A stretch of 5,455 nucleotides of DNA from JALYQB01 sp035640155 (GTDB lineage Bacteria > Actinomycetota > Actinomycetes > Mycobacteriales > Pseudonocardiaceae): assembly GCA_035640155.1 (NCBI GenBank), contig DASQWR010000097.1, forward strand, positions 1-5,455, in the 5' to 3' direction. Below are positions 1 to 5,455 of the stretch, piece after piece (position 1 is the first letter of the stretch; every line of letters begins with the position of its first letter). Under the pieces are notes generated by a model, which searched no databases, was not told the origin of the DNA, and saw only the letters and a list, made by a program, of their open reading frames with translations. Both the position numbers and the translations under genes were made by a program.

Positions 1-175
<175 letters not shown>

Positions 176-264
176 AACCACATGCCAGCGTCCACTGTGC
201 AGCTCTCGGAGCACGGCCTAACCAGCGTCGACACCGGCGCCCTCGGCCGGACAACTCCACACGA

Positions 265-383
265 GTTACGGCGGCCATAGCGGAGGGGAAACGCCCGGTC
301 CCATTCCGAACCCGGAAGCTAAGCCCTCCAGCGCCGATGGTACTGCACCCGCCAGGGTGTGGGAGAGTAGGACACCGCCGAAC
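265..383 (+). rRNA. rrf: 5S ribosomal RNA
   Basis: This is a complete 5S gene of about 119 bases. Diagnostic conserved blocks are the GGGAAACGCCCGGTCCCATT core (286-305), CCGAACCCGGAAGCTAAGCC (306-325), GCGCCGATGGTACTGC (331-346) and GGGAGAGTAGGACACCGCCG (361-380). The ends pair to form helix I: GTT and CGGCGG (265-274) pair with CCGCCG and AAC (375-383), leaving A268 bulged. Outside the mature ends ACACG (259-263) can pair with CGTGT (388-392), which suggests a precursor processing stem. The exact mature termini are estimated from helix I and may shift by one or two bases. Confidence 0.97.
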
Positions 384-397
384 ACCACGTGTAGTAC

Positions 398-431
398 GCG
401 AAAGGGGCCTCCGATCGGGGGTCCCTTTCGC
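398..431 (+). terminator. rRNA operon terminator hairpin
   Basis: This is a 15-bp stem with a GATC tetraloop at 413-416. The left arm, 398-412, pairs with the right arm, 417-431. Thirteen pairs are Watson-Crick and two are G-U (407/422 and 410/419). It starts 15 bases after 5S, the normal site for an rrn terminator. The sequence that follows (TTCGTGTGAG) has only two consecutive T residues, so it lacks a canonical U-tract. That is common in actinomycetes, where strong U-poor hairpins are thought to terminate. The efficiency cannot be judged from sequence, and read-through into the gene at 470 is possible. Confidence 0.85.
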
Positions 432-454
432 TTCGTGTGAGGACGCCTGCGAGA

Positions 455-459
455 GAGGA
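455..459 (+). promoter_or_regulatory. Ribosome binding site choosing the GTG 470 start
   Basis: GAGGA lies 10 bases before the GTG at 470, within an AG-rich run (451-459). The alternative in-frame GTG at 437 has no comparable purine-rich site upstream: its leader is the right arm of the rrn terminator. This supports 470 as the true start of the TPR gene. Confidence 0.6.
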
Positions 460-469
460 CGAATCTGCC

Positions 470-1234
470 GTGCCAGGCGGGGAACGAGGTGTCCGTCCCG
501 TGCGGGATGGCGGGAGACGGCCGGGGCAGGGCGTTTCACATCGCGAGCCGGCCGCCGTTCGGCCCGAGCTCCCGGACCACGTCGACCCCGCAGCTCTGGA
601 CCCGGAGGTTCGTCGCGAGCTGGCGACACTCCCCAAGGGGCTCGCAGAGCTGGTCGCCGGTCACCTGGTGGCGGCGGGTCTCGCTCTGGAGGACGATGCC
701 GAGGCCGCGCTGGCGCATGCCCGCTTCGCACGGAGCCAGGCTGGGCGAGTGGCCGCCGTGCGGGAGGCCGCCGGTCTGGCTGCCTACCAGGCGGGCGAGT
801 GGACTGAGGCGCTCGCCGAGCTGCGGGCGGCGCGGCGGCTGTCCGGACGGCCCGTGCACCTCGCTGTGATGGCGGACTGCGAGCGGGCGCTCGGCCGGCC
901 CGACCGAGCCCTGGACATTGTGCGGGGCGCGGAGGCCGAAGCGCTCAGCCACGCCGAGGCCGTGGAGCTGCGGATCGTCGGCGCGGGTGCTCGCCGCGAC
1001 CTCGGTCAGCTCGAGGCCGCGGTGGTGGCACTGCAGGGGCCGGATCTGGACAGCGACTCCCCGGCGTCGTGGGTGGCCCGGTTGCGCTACGCGCACGCCG
1101 ACAACCTGCTTGCCGCGGGCCGGGAGCAGGATGCGCTGCGCTGGTTCCTCGCCGCCGCGGAGGCGGATGACGAGGAGGAGACCGACGCCGCGGCGCGGGC
1201 AGCGGAGCTCGGTGGCAGCGTGGGACAGCCGTGA
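470..1234 (+). CDS. Tetratricopeptide-repeat protein (Rv1691-like)
   Basis: This is a conserved actinobacterial TPR protein of unknown function, 254 residues from GTG 470. The start is chosen because of the upstream GAGGA and because the resulting N-terminus (PGGERG) resembles homologues I remember. A GTG at 437 would add 11 residues and begin only 6 bases after the terminator hairpin. Residues 1-35 are Arg/Gly/Pro-rich and probably disordered. From about residue 45 onward the protein is Ala/Leu-rich and helical. Four TPR-like helix pairs are visible near 94-127 (with AAYQAGEWTEAL), 128-161 (CERALGRPDRAL), 162-194 (GARRDLGQLEAA) and 201-234 (ADNLLAAGREQDAL). The tail is acidic. There is no signal peptide or membrane segment, so it is probably cytosolic. 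TPR folds bind protein partners, but no partner is evident. The stop overlaps the next start by four bases. The family and fold are fairly certain; the role is unknown. Confidence 0.88.
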   Translation: MPGGERGVRPVRDGGRRPGQGVSHREPAAVRPELPDHVDPAALDPEVRRELATLPKGLAELVAGHLVAAGLALEDDAEAALAHARFARSQAGRVAAVREAAGLAAYQAGEWTEALAELRAARRLSGRPVHLAVMADCERALGRPDRALDIVRGAEAEALSHAEAVELRIVGAGARRDLGQLEAAVVALQGPDLDSDSPASWVARLRYAHADNLLAAGREQDALRWFLAAAEADDEEETDAAARAAELGGSVGQP

Positions 1235-2244
1235 CCACCCTGAGCTCCCGGTACGACGCGGTCCTGCTCGACCTCGACGGTACGATCTATCGGGGTGGCG
1301 AGGCGTTGCCCGGAGCGGCGGACGCGGTGACCGCATTGCGACGCAGCGGTGTCGCGGTGGTGTTCCTGACCAACAATGCCTCCCGGAGCCCCGATCAGGT
1401 CGCCGAGCATCTGGTGGATCTGGGCGTCCACGCGCAGGCCCAGGACGTCGTGACCAGCGCCCAGGCCGCGGCCGCGGTGCTCACCGACCGGTTGAGCCCG
1501 GGTGACCGGGTGCTGGTGGTGGGGACCGAGGCGCTGGCCGGCGAGATCGCCGACGCCGGTTTGTGCCCGGTGTGCGCCGCGGGGGACGACCCCGTCGCGG
1601 TGGTGCAGGGGCACTCTCCGGACACCGGTTGGCGGCAGCTGGCGCAGGCCTGCCTGGCGATCCGCGCGGGCGCCTTCTGGGTGGCGTGCAACCTGGACCC
1701 GACGCTGCCCACCGAGCAGGGGGAGCTGCCCGGCAACGGGTCGATGGTGGCAGCGCTGCGTGCCGCCACCAATCGGGAACCGGTCGTTGCCGGCAAGCCA
1801 GGGCGCCCCTTCATGGACATCTCGGTCGCCCGGGTGGCCGCCCGCCATCCGCTCGTCGTGGGAGACCGCCTCGACACCGACATCGAGGCGGCTGCCGCAG
1901 CAAGTCTGGACTCGCTGTTGGTGCTCAGCGGCGTCACCGATCCCGCGACGTTGCTCGCCGCCCCACCCGGACAGCGGCCGACCTATCTGGCCGCCGGCCT
2001 GGAGTCCCTGGCCGAGGATCCTGAGTCGGTGCGGATCGGTGATCGCGCGGCGTGGACGTGCGAGGTGGTGGACGGGGAGCTGGTGCTCCGCGGCGACGGC
2101 GGCGACGCGGCCGACCCGCTGGACGCGCTGCGCGCCCTGTGCGCGCAGTGGTGGCGCGACGGGGACGGGCCGATGCGGGTCACCGCCGCCGATGCCGCCG
2201 CCGAGCAGGCGGTGCGTGCTCTCGGATTGGACGCCGGACACTAG
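1231..2244 (+). CDS. HAD-IIA family phosphatase, probable glycerol-3-phosphate phosphatase
   Basis: This 337-residue HAD-superfamily hydrolase, NagD/IIA subfamily, corresponds to M. tuberculosis Rv1692, which is known to dephosphorylate glycerol 3-phosphate in glycerophospholipid polar-head recycling. All four HAD motifs are present. Motif I is DLDGT with nucleophile D14 and acid/base D16. Motif II is FLTNNAS with T47. K189 lies in VAGKPGRP. Motif IV is VVGDRLDTDI with the Mg2+-binding D212 and D217. The C2-type cap lies between motifs II and III (about 75-185). Residues 268-337 are an extra C-terminal segment beyond the usual NagD core. Rv1692 homologues have a GNAT-like C-terminal region there, but acetyltransferase motifs are not evident here. 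The GTG start overlaps the upstream TGA in GTGA and has no strong Shine-Dalgarno, which suggests coupling to the TPR gene. Substrate identity is inferred from homology and context; other phosphate esters such as 4-nitrophenyl phosphate or phosphoglycolate are the alternatives in this subfamily. Confidence 0.93.
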   Translation: MTTLSSRYDAVLLDLDGTIYRGGEALPGAADAVTALRRSGVAVVFLTNNASRSPDQVAEHLVDLGVHAQAQDVVTSAQAAAAVLTDRLSPGDRVLVVGTEALAGEIADAGLCPVCAAGDDPVAVVQGHSPDTGWRQLAQACLAIRAGAFWVACNLDPTLPTEQGELPGNGSMVAALRAATNREPVVAGKPGRPFMDISVARVAARHPLVVGDRLDTDIEAAAAASLDSLLVLSGVTDPATLLAAPPGQRPTYLAAGLESLAEDPESVRIGDRAAWTCEVVDGELVLRGDGGDAADPLDALRALCAQWWRDGDGPMRVTAADAAAEQAVRALGLDAGH

Positions 2245-2248
2245 GGAG
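2244..2248 (+). promoter_or_regulatory. Ribosome binding site of the small acidic gene
   Basis: GGGAG begins at the last base of the preceding TAG stop and lies 9 bases before ATG 2258. It is one of the better Shine-Dalgarno matches in the cluster. It supports the idea that the 53-codon frame is really translated and that the ATG is its start. Confidence 0.65.
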
Positions 2249-2257
2249 ACCAGCCCG

Positions 2258-2419
2258 ATGAGCTCGCAGCCCACCGTGCCAACGCCTGATGGCGATGTCG
2301 AGGACGTCCGCGCGAGCCTGGACGACCTCGACGCCGTTCCCGTCACCGAGCACGTCGCCCGGTTTCATGCGCTGCATGAGTCGCTGACCGCCGCGCTGGC
2401 CAGCATCGACGAGGTCTGA
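2258..2419 (+). CDS. Small acidic conserved protein (Rv1693-like)
   Basis: This is a 53-residue protein of unknown function. It sits in the same slot as M. tuberculosis Rv1693, a similarly short protein between the phosphatase and tlyA. It is the only gene here with an ATG start and has a good GGGAG site. It contains 11 Asp/Glu against 2 Arg and no Lys, so it is strongly acidic. Residues 1-15 are Ser/Pro/Thr-rich and probably flexible. Residues 29-50 form a likely amphipathic helix with V29, V33, F36, H40, L43, L47 and I50 at 4-3-4-3-4-3 spacing, a short coiled-coil pattern. There is no Cys, signal peptide or membrane segment. It starts 13 bases after the phosphatase and ends one base before tlyA, so it belongs to the same transcript. 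A regulatory or partner-binding role is possible, but nothing in the sequence defines it. A longer reading of the same frame reaching back inside the phosphatase gene is a shadow. Confidence 0.8.
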   Translation: MSSQPTVPTPDGDVEDVRASLDDLDAVPVTEHVARFHALHESLTAALASIDEV

Positions 2420-2420
2420 C

Positions 2421-3227
2421 GTGGTCCGCCGGACCCGTCTGGACGCCGAGCTGGTCCGCCGGGGCCTCGCCCGGTCCCGGGACCACGCCGCCCGGTTGAT
2501 CGAGGCCCGTCGGGTGAGCATCCGCGGCGTGCCGGCCAGCAAGCCCGCCACCGCGGTGGAGCCGGACGCCGCGCTGCTGGTGCGGGAAGAGCCCACCCGA
2601 CCGGACTGGGTGTCCCGCGGGGCGCTCAAGTTGCTGGGAGCGCTGGATCGCTTCGAGCCCGCGGGACTGCCGGTGCCCGGCCGACGCTGCCTTGACGCCG
2701 GCGCGTCCACCGGCGGGTTCACCGAGGTGCTGCTGCACCGGGGAGCGCGGGAGGTGGTGGCCGTGGACGTCGGCTACGGCCAGCTGGCGTGGCGGCTGCG
2801 GACCGACCCGCGGGTGCAGGTACACGACCGCACCAACATCCGCGCCTTGTCGCCCGAGGCGATCGGGGGTCCGACCGACCTCGTCGTCGCCGACCTCTCG
2901 TTCATCTCGCTGCGCCTGGTGCTCCCGGCTCTGGTCGCGTGCACCGCAGCCGGCGGCGAGCTGGTGCCGATGGTCAAGCCGCAGTTCGAGGTGGGGCGCG
3001 AGCGGCTGGGTTCGGGCGGCGTGGTGCGCGACCCGCTGCTGCGAACCGACGCCGTGCTCGCCGTCGTGCATGTCGCCGCCGAGCTGGGGCTCGGCTTGCG
3101 GGACGTGGTGGCCAGCCCGCTGCCCGGCCCGTCGGGCAACGTCGAGTACTTCCTGTGGTTGCGGGCGGGAGCCACCGGGTCTCCCGACGAGCTGGTGCGG
3201 GCTGCGGTGGCGGACGGACCGCAGTGA
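2421..3227 (+). CDS. tlyA: TlyA family 16S/23S rRNA 2'-O-methyltransferase
   Basis: This 268-residue protein matches M. tuberculosis TlyA in length and along its whole sequence. The family uses S-adenosylmethionine to 2'-O-methylate a cytidine in 16S helix 44 (C1409) and one in 23S helix 69 (C1920) at the subunit interface. Loss of these marks gives capreomycin and viomycin resistance in mycobacteria; haemolytic activity is also reported. Residues 4-60 are the S4 RNA-binding domain (LDAELVRRGLARSR...). A short linker (TRPDWV, 59-64) leads to the FtsJ/RrmJ-like Rossmann methyltransferase domain, about 65-248. The SAM-binding motif is CLDAGASTGGFTE (90-102). The K-D-K-E tetrad is present as K70, D158 (VADLSF), K186 (VKPQFE) and E242 (NVEYFL), so it should be active. 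The GTG start has GAGG six bases upstream (2411-2414), inside the preceding gene. The end overlaps nadK by four bases. Confidence 0.97.
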   Translation: MVRRTRLDAELVRRGLARSRDHAARLIEARRVSIRGVPASKPATAVEPDAALLVREEPTRPDWVSRGALKLLGALDRFEPAGLPVPGRRCLDAGASTGGFTEVLLHRGAREVVAVDVGYGQLAWRLRTDPRVQVHDRTNIRALSPEAIGGPTDLVVADLSFISLRLVLPALVACTAAGGELVPMVKPQFEVGRERLGSGGVVRDPLLRTDAVLAVVHVAAELGLGLRDVVASPLPGPSGNVEYFLWLRAGATGSPDELVRAAVADGPQ

Positions 3228-4114
3228 GCCGCGAGGCGCTGCTGGTGGTGCACACCAGGTACGAGGACAACATGCGCACCGCCGAGCACGTGGCACGGCA
3301 GCTCACCGCAGCCGGGGTGAGCCTGCGGGTGCTCGCCGAGGAGGCCGAGGGCCTCGGTTCCGCCCTCCCGATCACCGTGGTCGACGCCGGGCCGCAGGCG
3401 GCGGACGGTGTCGAGATCGTGCTGGTCCTCGGTGGCGACGGCACGTTGCTGCGGGGCGCCGAGATGGCCCGGCCGGCGGAGGTTCCCATGCTCGGGGTGA
3501 ACCTCGGGCGGGTCGGTTTCCTCGCCGAGAGCGACCGCGACGGGCTCGACGCCGCGGTCGCCGCCGTGGTCGCCCGCGACTATGCCGTCGACGAGCGGAT
3601 GACCGTCGAGGTCACCGCGACCTGCTGCGGAACCACGGTGGCCAGCACGTGGGCGCTGAACGAGGCGAGTGTCGAGAAGAGCGTCTGCGAGCGCATCCTC
3701 GAGGTGATGCTCGAGGTGGACGGCCGTCCGGTGTCCGGTTTCGGCTGCGACGGGATCCTCTGCGCCACGCCCACCGGCTCCACCGCGTACGCGTTCTCCG
3801 CCGGTGGGCCCATCGTGTGGCCCGACGTCGACGCGCTGGTCGTGGTGCCGAACAACGCCCATGCCCTGTTCGCGCGCCCGCTCGTGGTGTCACCGGACTC
3901 GGTGGTGGCCGTCGAGGTCGACGGCCACGGGTTCCCGGCGGTGCTCTGCTGTGACGGGCGGCGCAGCACCGAGCTCCCGGCCGGCTGCCGGGTCGAGGTG
4001 GTGCGCGGCGCCACCCCGATCCGGCTGGTCCGGCTGCACGGCAGCCCGTTCACCGACCGACTGGTGCACAAGTTCGAGCTGCCGGTGCAGGGCTGGCGCG
4101 GACCCGTGCGGTAA
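3224..4114 (+). CDS. nadK: NAD kinase
   Basis: This cytosolic enzyme phosphorylates NAD to NADP using ATP or polyphosphate, the only route to NADP in most bacteria. The protein is 296 residues, close to the roughly 300 usual for actinobacterial PpnK. Visible motifs are LVLGGDGTLLRGAE with catalytic D72, GVNLGRVGFLAE (91-102), the NE motif at N146-E147 in WALNEASVEK, and the Gly-rich nucleotide-binding stretch CDGILCATPTGSTAYAFSAG (175-194). PNNAHALFARPLV (209-221) and the terminal FTDRLVHKFELPVQGW are also typical. The GTG start at 3224 overlaps the tlyA stop in GTGA and gives an N-terminus (SREALLVVHTRYEDN) that fits the family. The frame stays open far upstream, but that part is a tlyA shadow. 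Seven Cys are present (134, 135, 155, 175, 180, 242, 243). The neighbours tlyA and recN are the usual ones in actinobacteria. Confidence 0.97.
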   Translation: MSREALLVVHTRYEDNMRTAEHVARQLTAAGVSLRVLAEEAEGLGSALPITVVDAGPQAADGVEIVLVLGGDGTLLRGAEMARPAEVPMLGVNLGRVGFLAESDRDGLDAAVAAVVARDYAVDERMTVEVTATCCGTTVASTWALNEASVEKSVCERILEVMLEVDGRPVSGFGCDGILCATPTGSTAYAFSAGGPIVWPDVDALVVVPNNAHALFARPLVVSPDSVVAVEVDGHGFPAVLCCDGRRSTELPAGCRVEVVRGATPIRLVRLHGSPFTDRLVHKFELPVQGWRGPVR

Positions 4115-4126
4115 ACCGGTGCGGGT
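4102..4126 (+). other. Imperfect inverted repeat spanning the nadK stop
   Basis: ACCCG (4102-4106) can pair with CGGGT (4122-4126), and inside it CGGT (4109-4112) with ACCG (4115-4118), separated by a 2/3-base internal loop. The TAA stop of nadK lies inside the structure. No T-rich tract follows. It may be a weak terminator or attenuator between nadK and recN, or chance in G+C-rich DNA. Confidence 0.25.
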
Positions 4127-4158
4127 GAGGAGCGTCCCGGATCCCAGCCTCCGCACGC

Positions 4159-4164
4159 TAGGGT
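4159..4164 (+). promoter_or_regulatory. Candidate -10 element for leaderless recN transcription
   Basis: TAGGGT fits the actinobacterial TANNNT -10 consensus and ends 7 bases before GTG 4172. That spacing would place the transcription start at or next to the start codon, as in leaderless actinobacterial mRNAs. No convincing -35 box is seen at 16-19 bases upstream, which is common for this promoter class. The AGGG within it could instead act as a weak Shine-Dalgarno, so the two readings compete. I saw no mycobacterial SOS box or PafBC-type motif (TTGTCRGTG with 8 bases to the -10) in the spacer. Confidence 0.5.
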
Positions 4165-4171
4165 GCGCGGT

Positions 4172-5455
4172 GTGCTCACCGAGATGCGCATCGAGGGCCT
4201 CGGTGTGATCGACGAGGCCACGCTCGACCTGCACCCCGGGCTCACCGTGATCACCGGGGAGACCGGGGCCGGCAAGACCATGGTGATCACCGGGTTGCAC
4301 CTGCTCGGTGGCGGCCGCGCCGATGCCTCCCGGGTGCGCAGCGGTGCCCGCCGGGCCGTGGTCGAGGGCCGCTTCCATCCGGCGCCGGGCACCTCCGCCG
4401 TCGAGCTCGCCGCCGAGACCGGGGCGCGCCCCGACGAGGACGGCAGCCTCATCGCCAGTCGCACGGTGATCGCCGACGGAGGCTCGCGGGCGTACCTGGG
4501 TGGGCGCTCGGTGCCGGCCGGAGTGCTCGCCGACCTCGCGGACGGGCTGCTCGCCGTGCACGGGCAGAACGACCAGCTGCGGTTGCTGCGGCCCGCGGAG
4601 CAGCGCGGGGTGCTGGACCGCTTCGCCGGTCCGGCCGTGGCTGGCCCCCTGGCTGCGTACCGCACCGCGCGGCGGGAGTGGGTCCGGGTCCTCACCGAGC
4701 TGACCGACCGCACCGAACGTTCCCGCGAGCTCGTCCGCGAGGCCGATCTGCTCGGGCACGGCCTGGCCGAGATCGCTGCCGTCGACCCGCGGTCCGGCGA
4801 GGACGTCACCCTGGTCGAGCAGGCACGCCGGCTGGTCGACGCCGACGAGCTCCGCGAGGCCGCGACCCTGGCGCAGGTCGCCGTGTCCGGCTCGGCGGAG
4901 GGGGATCCCGATCATCCGGGCGCGCTGGGTCTGGCGGCGGAGGCCCGGCGCCGGCTGCAGGGCACCGACGACACCGCGCTGCACGCGCTCGGCCCCCAGC
5001 TCGAGGAGGCGGTCGTGTTGCTCGCCGACGTCGGCGTGGAGCTGGGCGGCTACCTCGACACCTTGGATGCCGACCCGGCCCGGCTCGAGCAGGTGCTGGC
5101 CCGGCAGGCCGAGCTCAAGGCGCTCACCCGCAAGTACGCCGCAGACGTGGACGGGGTGCTGGCCTGGGCCGAGGAGGCGCGGGCGCGGCTGGGGGAGCTC
5201 GACACCTCCGAGGAGGGCATGGCTGCCCTGGCCGCGCGCCGGGACGAGCTGGCCGCCGAGGTGGCCGCTCACGCCGCCGAGCTCACAGCCGCCCGCGAGG
5301 TCGCCGGCCGGGACCTGGCGGCCGCGGTCACCGCGGAGCTCACCGGGCTGGCGATGGCGCAGGCGCAGCTGGACGTCGTGATCACACCGGCACCGGCCGC
5401 CGCGGGGGACGCGCATGCCGTCACGGTGGGCGGGCAGGTCCGCCGCGCCGGGCCG
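4172..5455 (+). CDS. recN: DNA repair protein RecN, N-terminal part (cut by window end)
   Basis: RecN is an SMC-like ATPase that acts early in double-strand-break repair. The frame is open from GTG 4172 to the last base, 428 codons, against roughly 580-590 in the family, so about 150 C-terminal residues are missing. The N-terminus MLTEMRIEGLGVIDEATLDL is typical. Walker A is GETGAGKT (29-36), and VHGQNDQLRLL (129-139) contains the Q-loop region. Residues from about 150 to 370 are long Ala/Glu/Arg/Leu-rich helices of the coiled-coil arm, including LKALTRKYAADVD around K321. The ABC signature and Walker B lie off the right edge. There is no frameshift in the visible part. GTG 4163 and ATG 4184 are alternative in-frame starts; 4172 is preferred because it retains LTEMRIEGL and fits the upstream TAGGGT spacing. 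The 57-base gap from nadK suggests separate or additional transcription, consistent with a damage-response gene. Confidence 0.95.
   Translation, partial: MLTEMRIEGLGVIDEATLDLHPGLTVITGETGAGKTMVITGLHLLGGGRADASRVRSGARRAVVEGRFHPAPGTSAVELAAETGARPDEDGSLIASRTVIADGGSRAYLGGRSVPAGVLADLADGLLAVHGQNDQLRLLRPAEQRGVLDRFAGPAVAGPLAAYRTARREWVRVLTELTDRTERSRELVREADLLGHGLAEIAAVDPRSGEDVTLVEQARRLVDADELREAATLAQVAVSGSAEGDPDHPGALGLAAEARRRLQGTDDTALHALGPQLEEAVVLLADVGVELGGYLDTLDADPARLEQVLARQAELKALTRKYAADVDGVLAWAEEARARLGELDTSEEGMAALAARRDELAAEVAAHAAELTAAREVAGRDLAAAVTAELTGLAMAQAQLDVVITPAPAAAGDAHAVTVGGQVRRAGP

Noticed and set aside
176..264. tRNA or small RNA in the 23S-5S spacer
   Set aside because: The 89 bases contain no T-loop (GTTCRA) or cloverleaf arrangement. 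The spacer is ordinary.
437..469. Upstream GTG 437 as the TPR gene start
   Set aside because: It begins 6 bases after the terminator hairpin with no ribosome site. GTG 470 has GAGGA at 10 bases and a family-like N-terminus.
1087..2346. Minus-strand 419-codon open frame opposite the phosphatase
   Set aside because: It shows no recognisable family, is antisense to a gene with all four HAD motifs intact, and has shadow-like composition.
2692..3954. Plus-strand 420-codon frame overlapping tlyA and nadK
   Set aside because: Its product is an Arg/Pro/Ser/Trp-rich low-complexity string in the wrong frame for both real genes.
4115..4171. PafBC-type or SOS-type DNA-damage operator before recN
   Set aside because: The 9 bases at the required distance before TAGGGT (4142-4150, TCCCAGCCT) do not match TTGTCRGTG, and no TCGAAC-N4-GTTCGA-like box is present.
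3890..5416. Long 508-codon open frame on the minus strand opposite nadK and recN
   Set aside because: It lies antisense to clearly recognisable recN and nadK, and its translation is Arg/Gly/His/Gln-rich low-complexity sequence. It is a shadow produced by the G+C-rich third codon position.

Overview
This window is chromosomal DNA from a high-G+C actinomycete, most probably in or near the Pseudonocardiales. The evidence is the very G+C-rich sequence, the predominance of GTG starts, the actinobacterial-type 23S and 5S rRNA, and a gene order that matches Mycobacterium tuberculosis Rv1691-Rv1696 as I remember it: TPR protein, HAD phosphatase, small acidic protein, tlyA, nadK, recN. Genus assignment is inference, because no search was run.

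Layout. Positions 1 to about 175 are the 3' end of a 23S rRNA gene. A short spacer follows, then a complete 5S rRNA (about 265-383). A strong hairpin (398-431) closes the rRNA operon. About 40 bases later a tightly packed cluster begins on the same strand: a TPR protein (470-1234), a HAD-IIA phosphatase of the glycerol-3-phosphate phosphatase type (1231-2244), a 53-residue acidic protein (2258-2419), the rRNA 2'-O-methyltransferase and hemolysin-like gene tlyA (2421-3227) and NAD kinase (3224-4114). After 57 bases comes recN (from 4172), which runs off the right edge with about 428 codons present. The TPR/HAD and tlyA/nadK pairs overlap by four bases (GTGA), and the other internal gaps are 13 bases and 1 base, so these five genes are probably co-transcribed and partly translationally coupled. 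recN has its own candidate promoter with a -10 box placed for a leaderless mRNA.

How the genes relate. The cluster mixes functions rather than forming one pathway: ribosome modification (TlyA), cofactor supply (NadK makes NADP), polar-head or glycerol phosphate recycling (HAD enzyme), and double-strand-break repair (RecN). The TPR protein and the small acidic protein have no assigned function. The placement of an rRNA methyltransferase operon directly downstream of, and co-directional with, an rRNA operon is the most interesting contextual point. I see no mobile element, CRISPR array, phage gene, toxin-antitoxin pair or new defence-like system. The long minus-strand open frames are shadows of high-G+C genes. 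This is mainly an ordinary, conserved core region.
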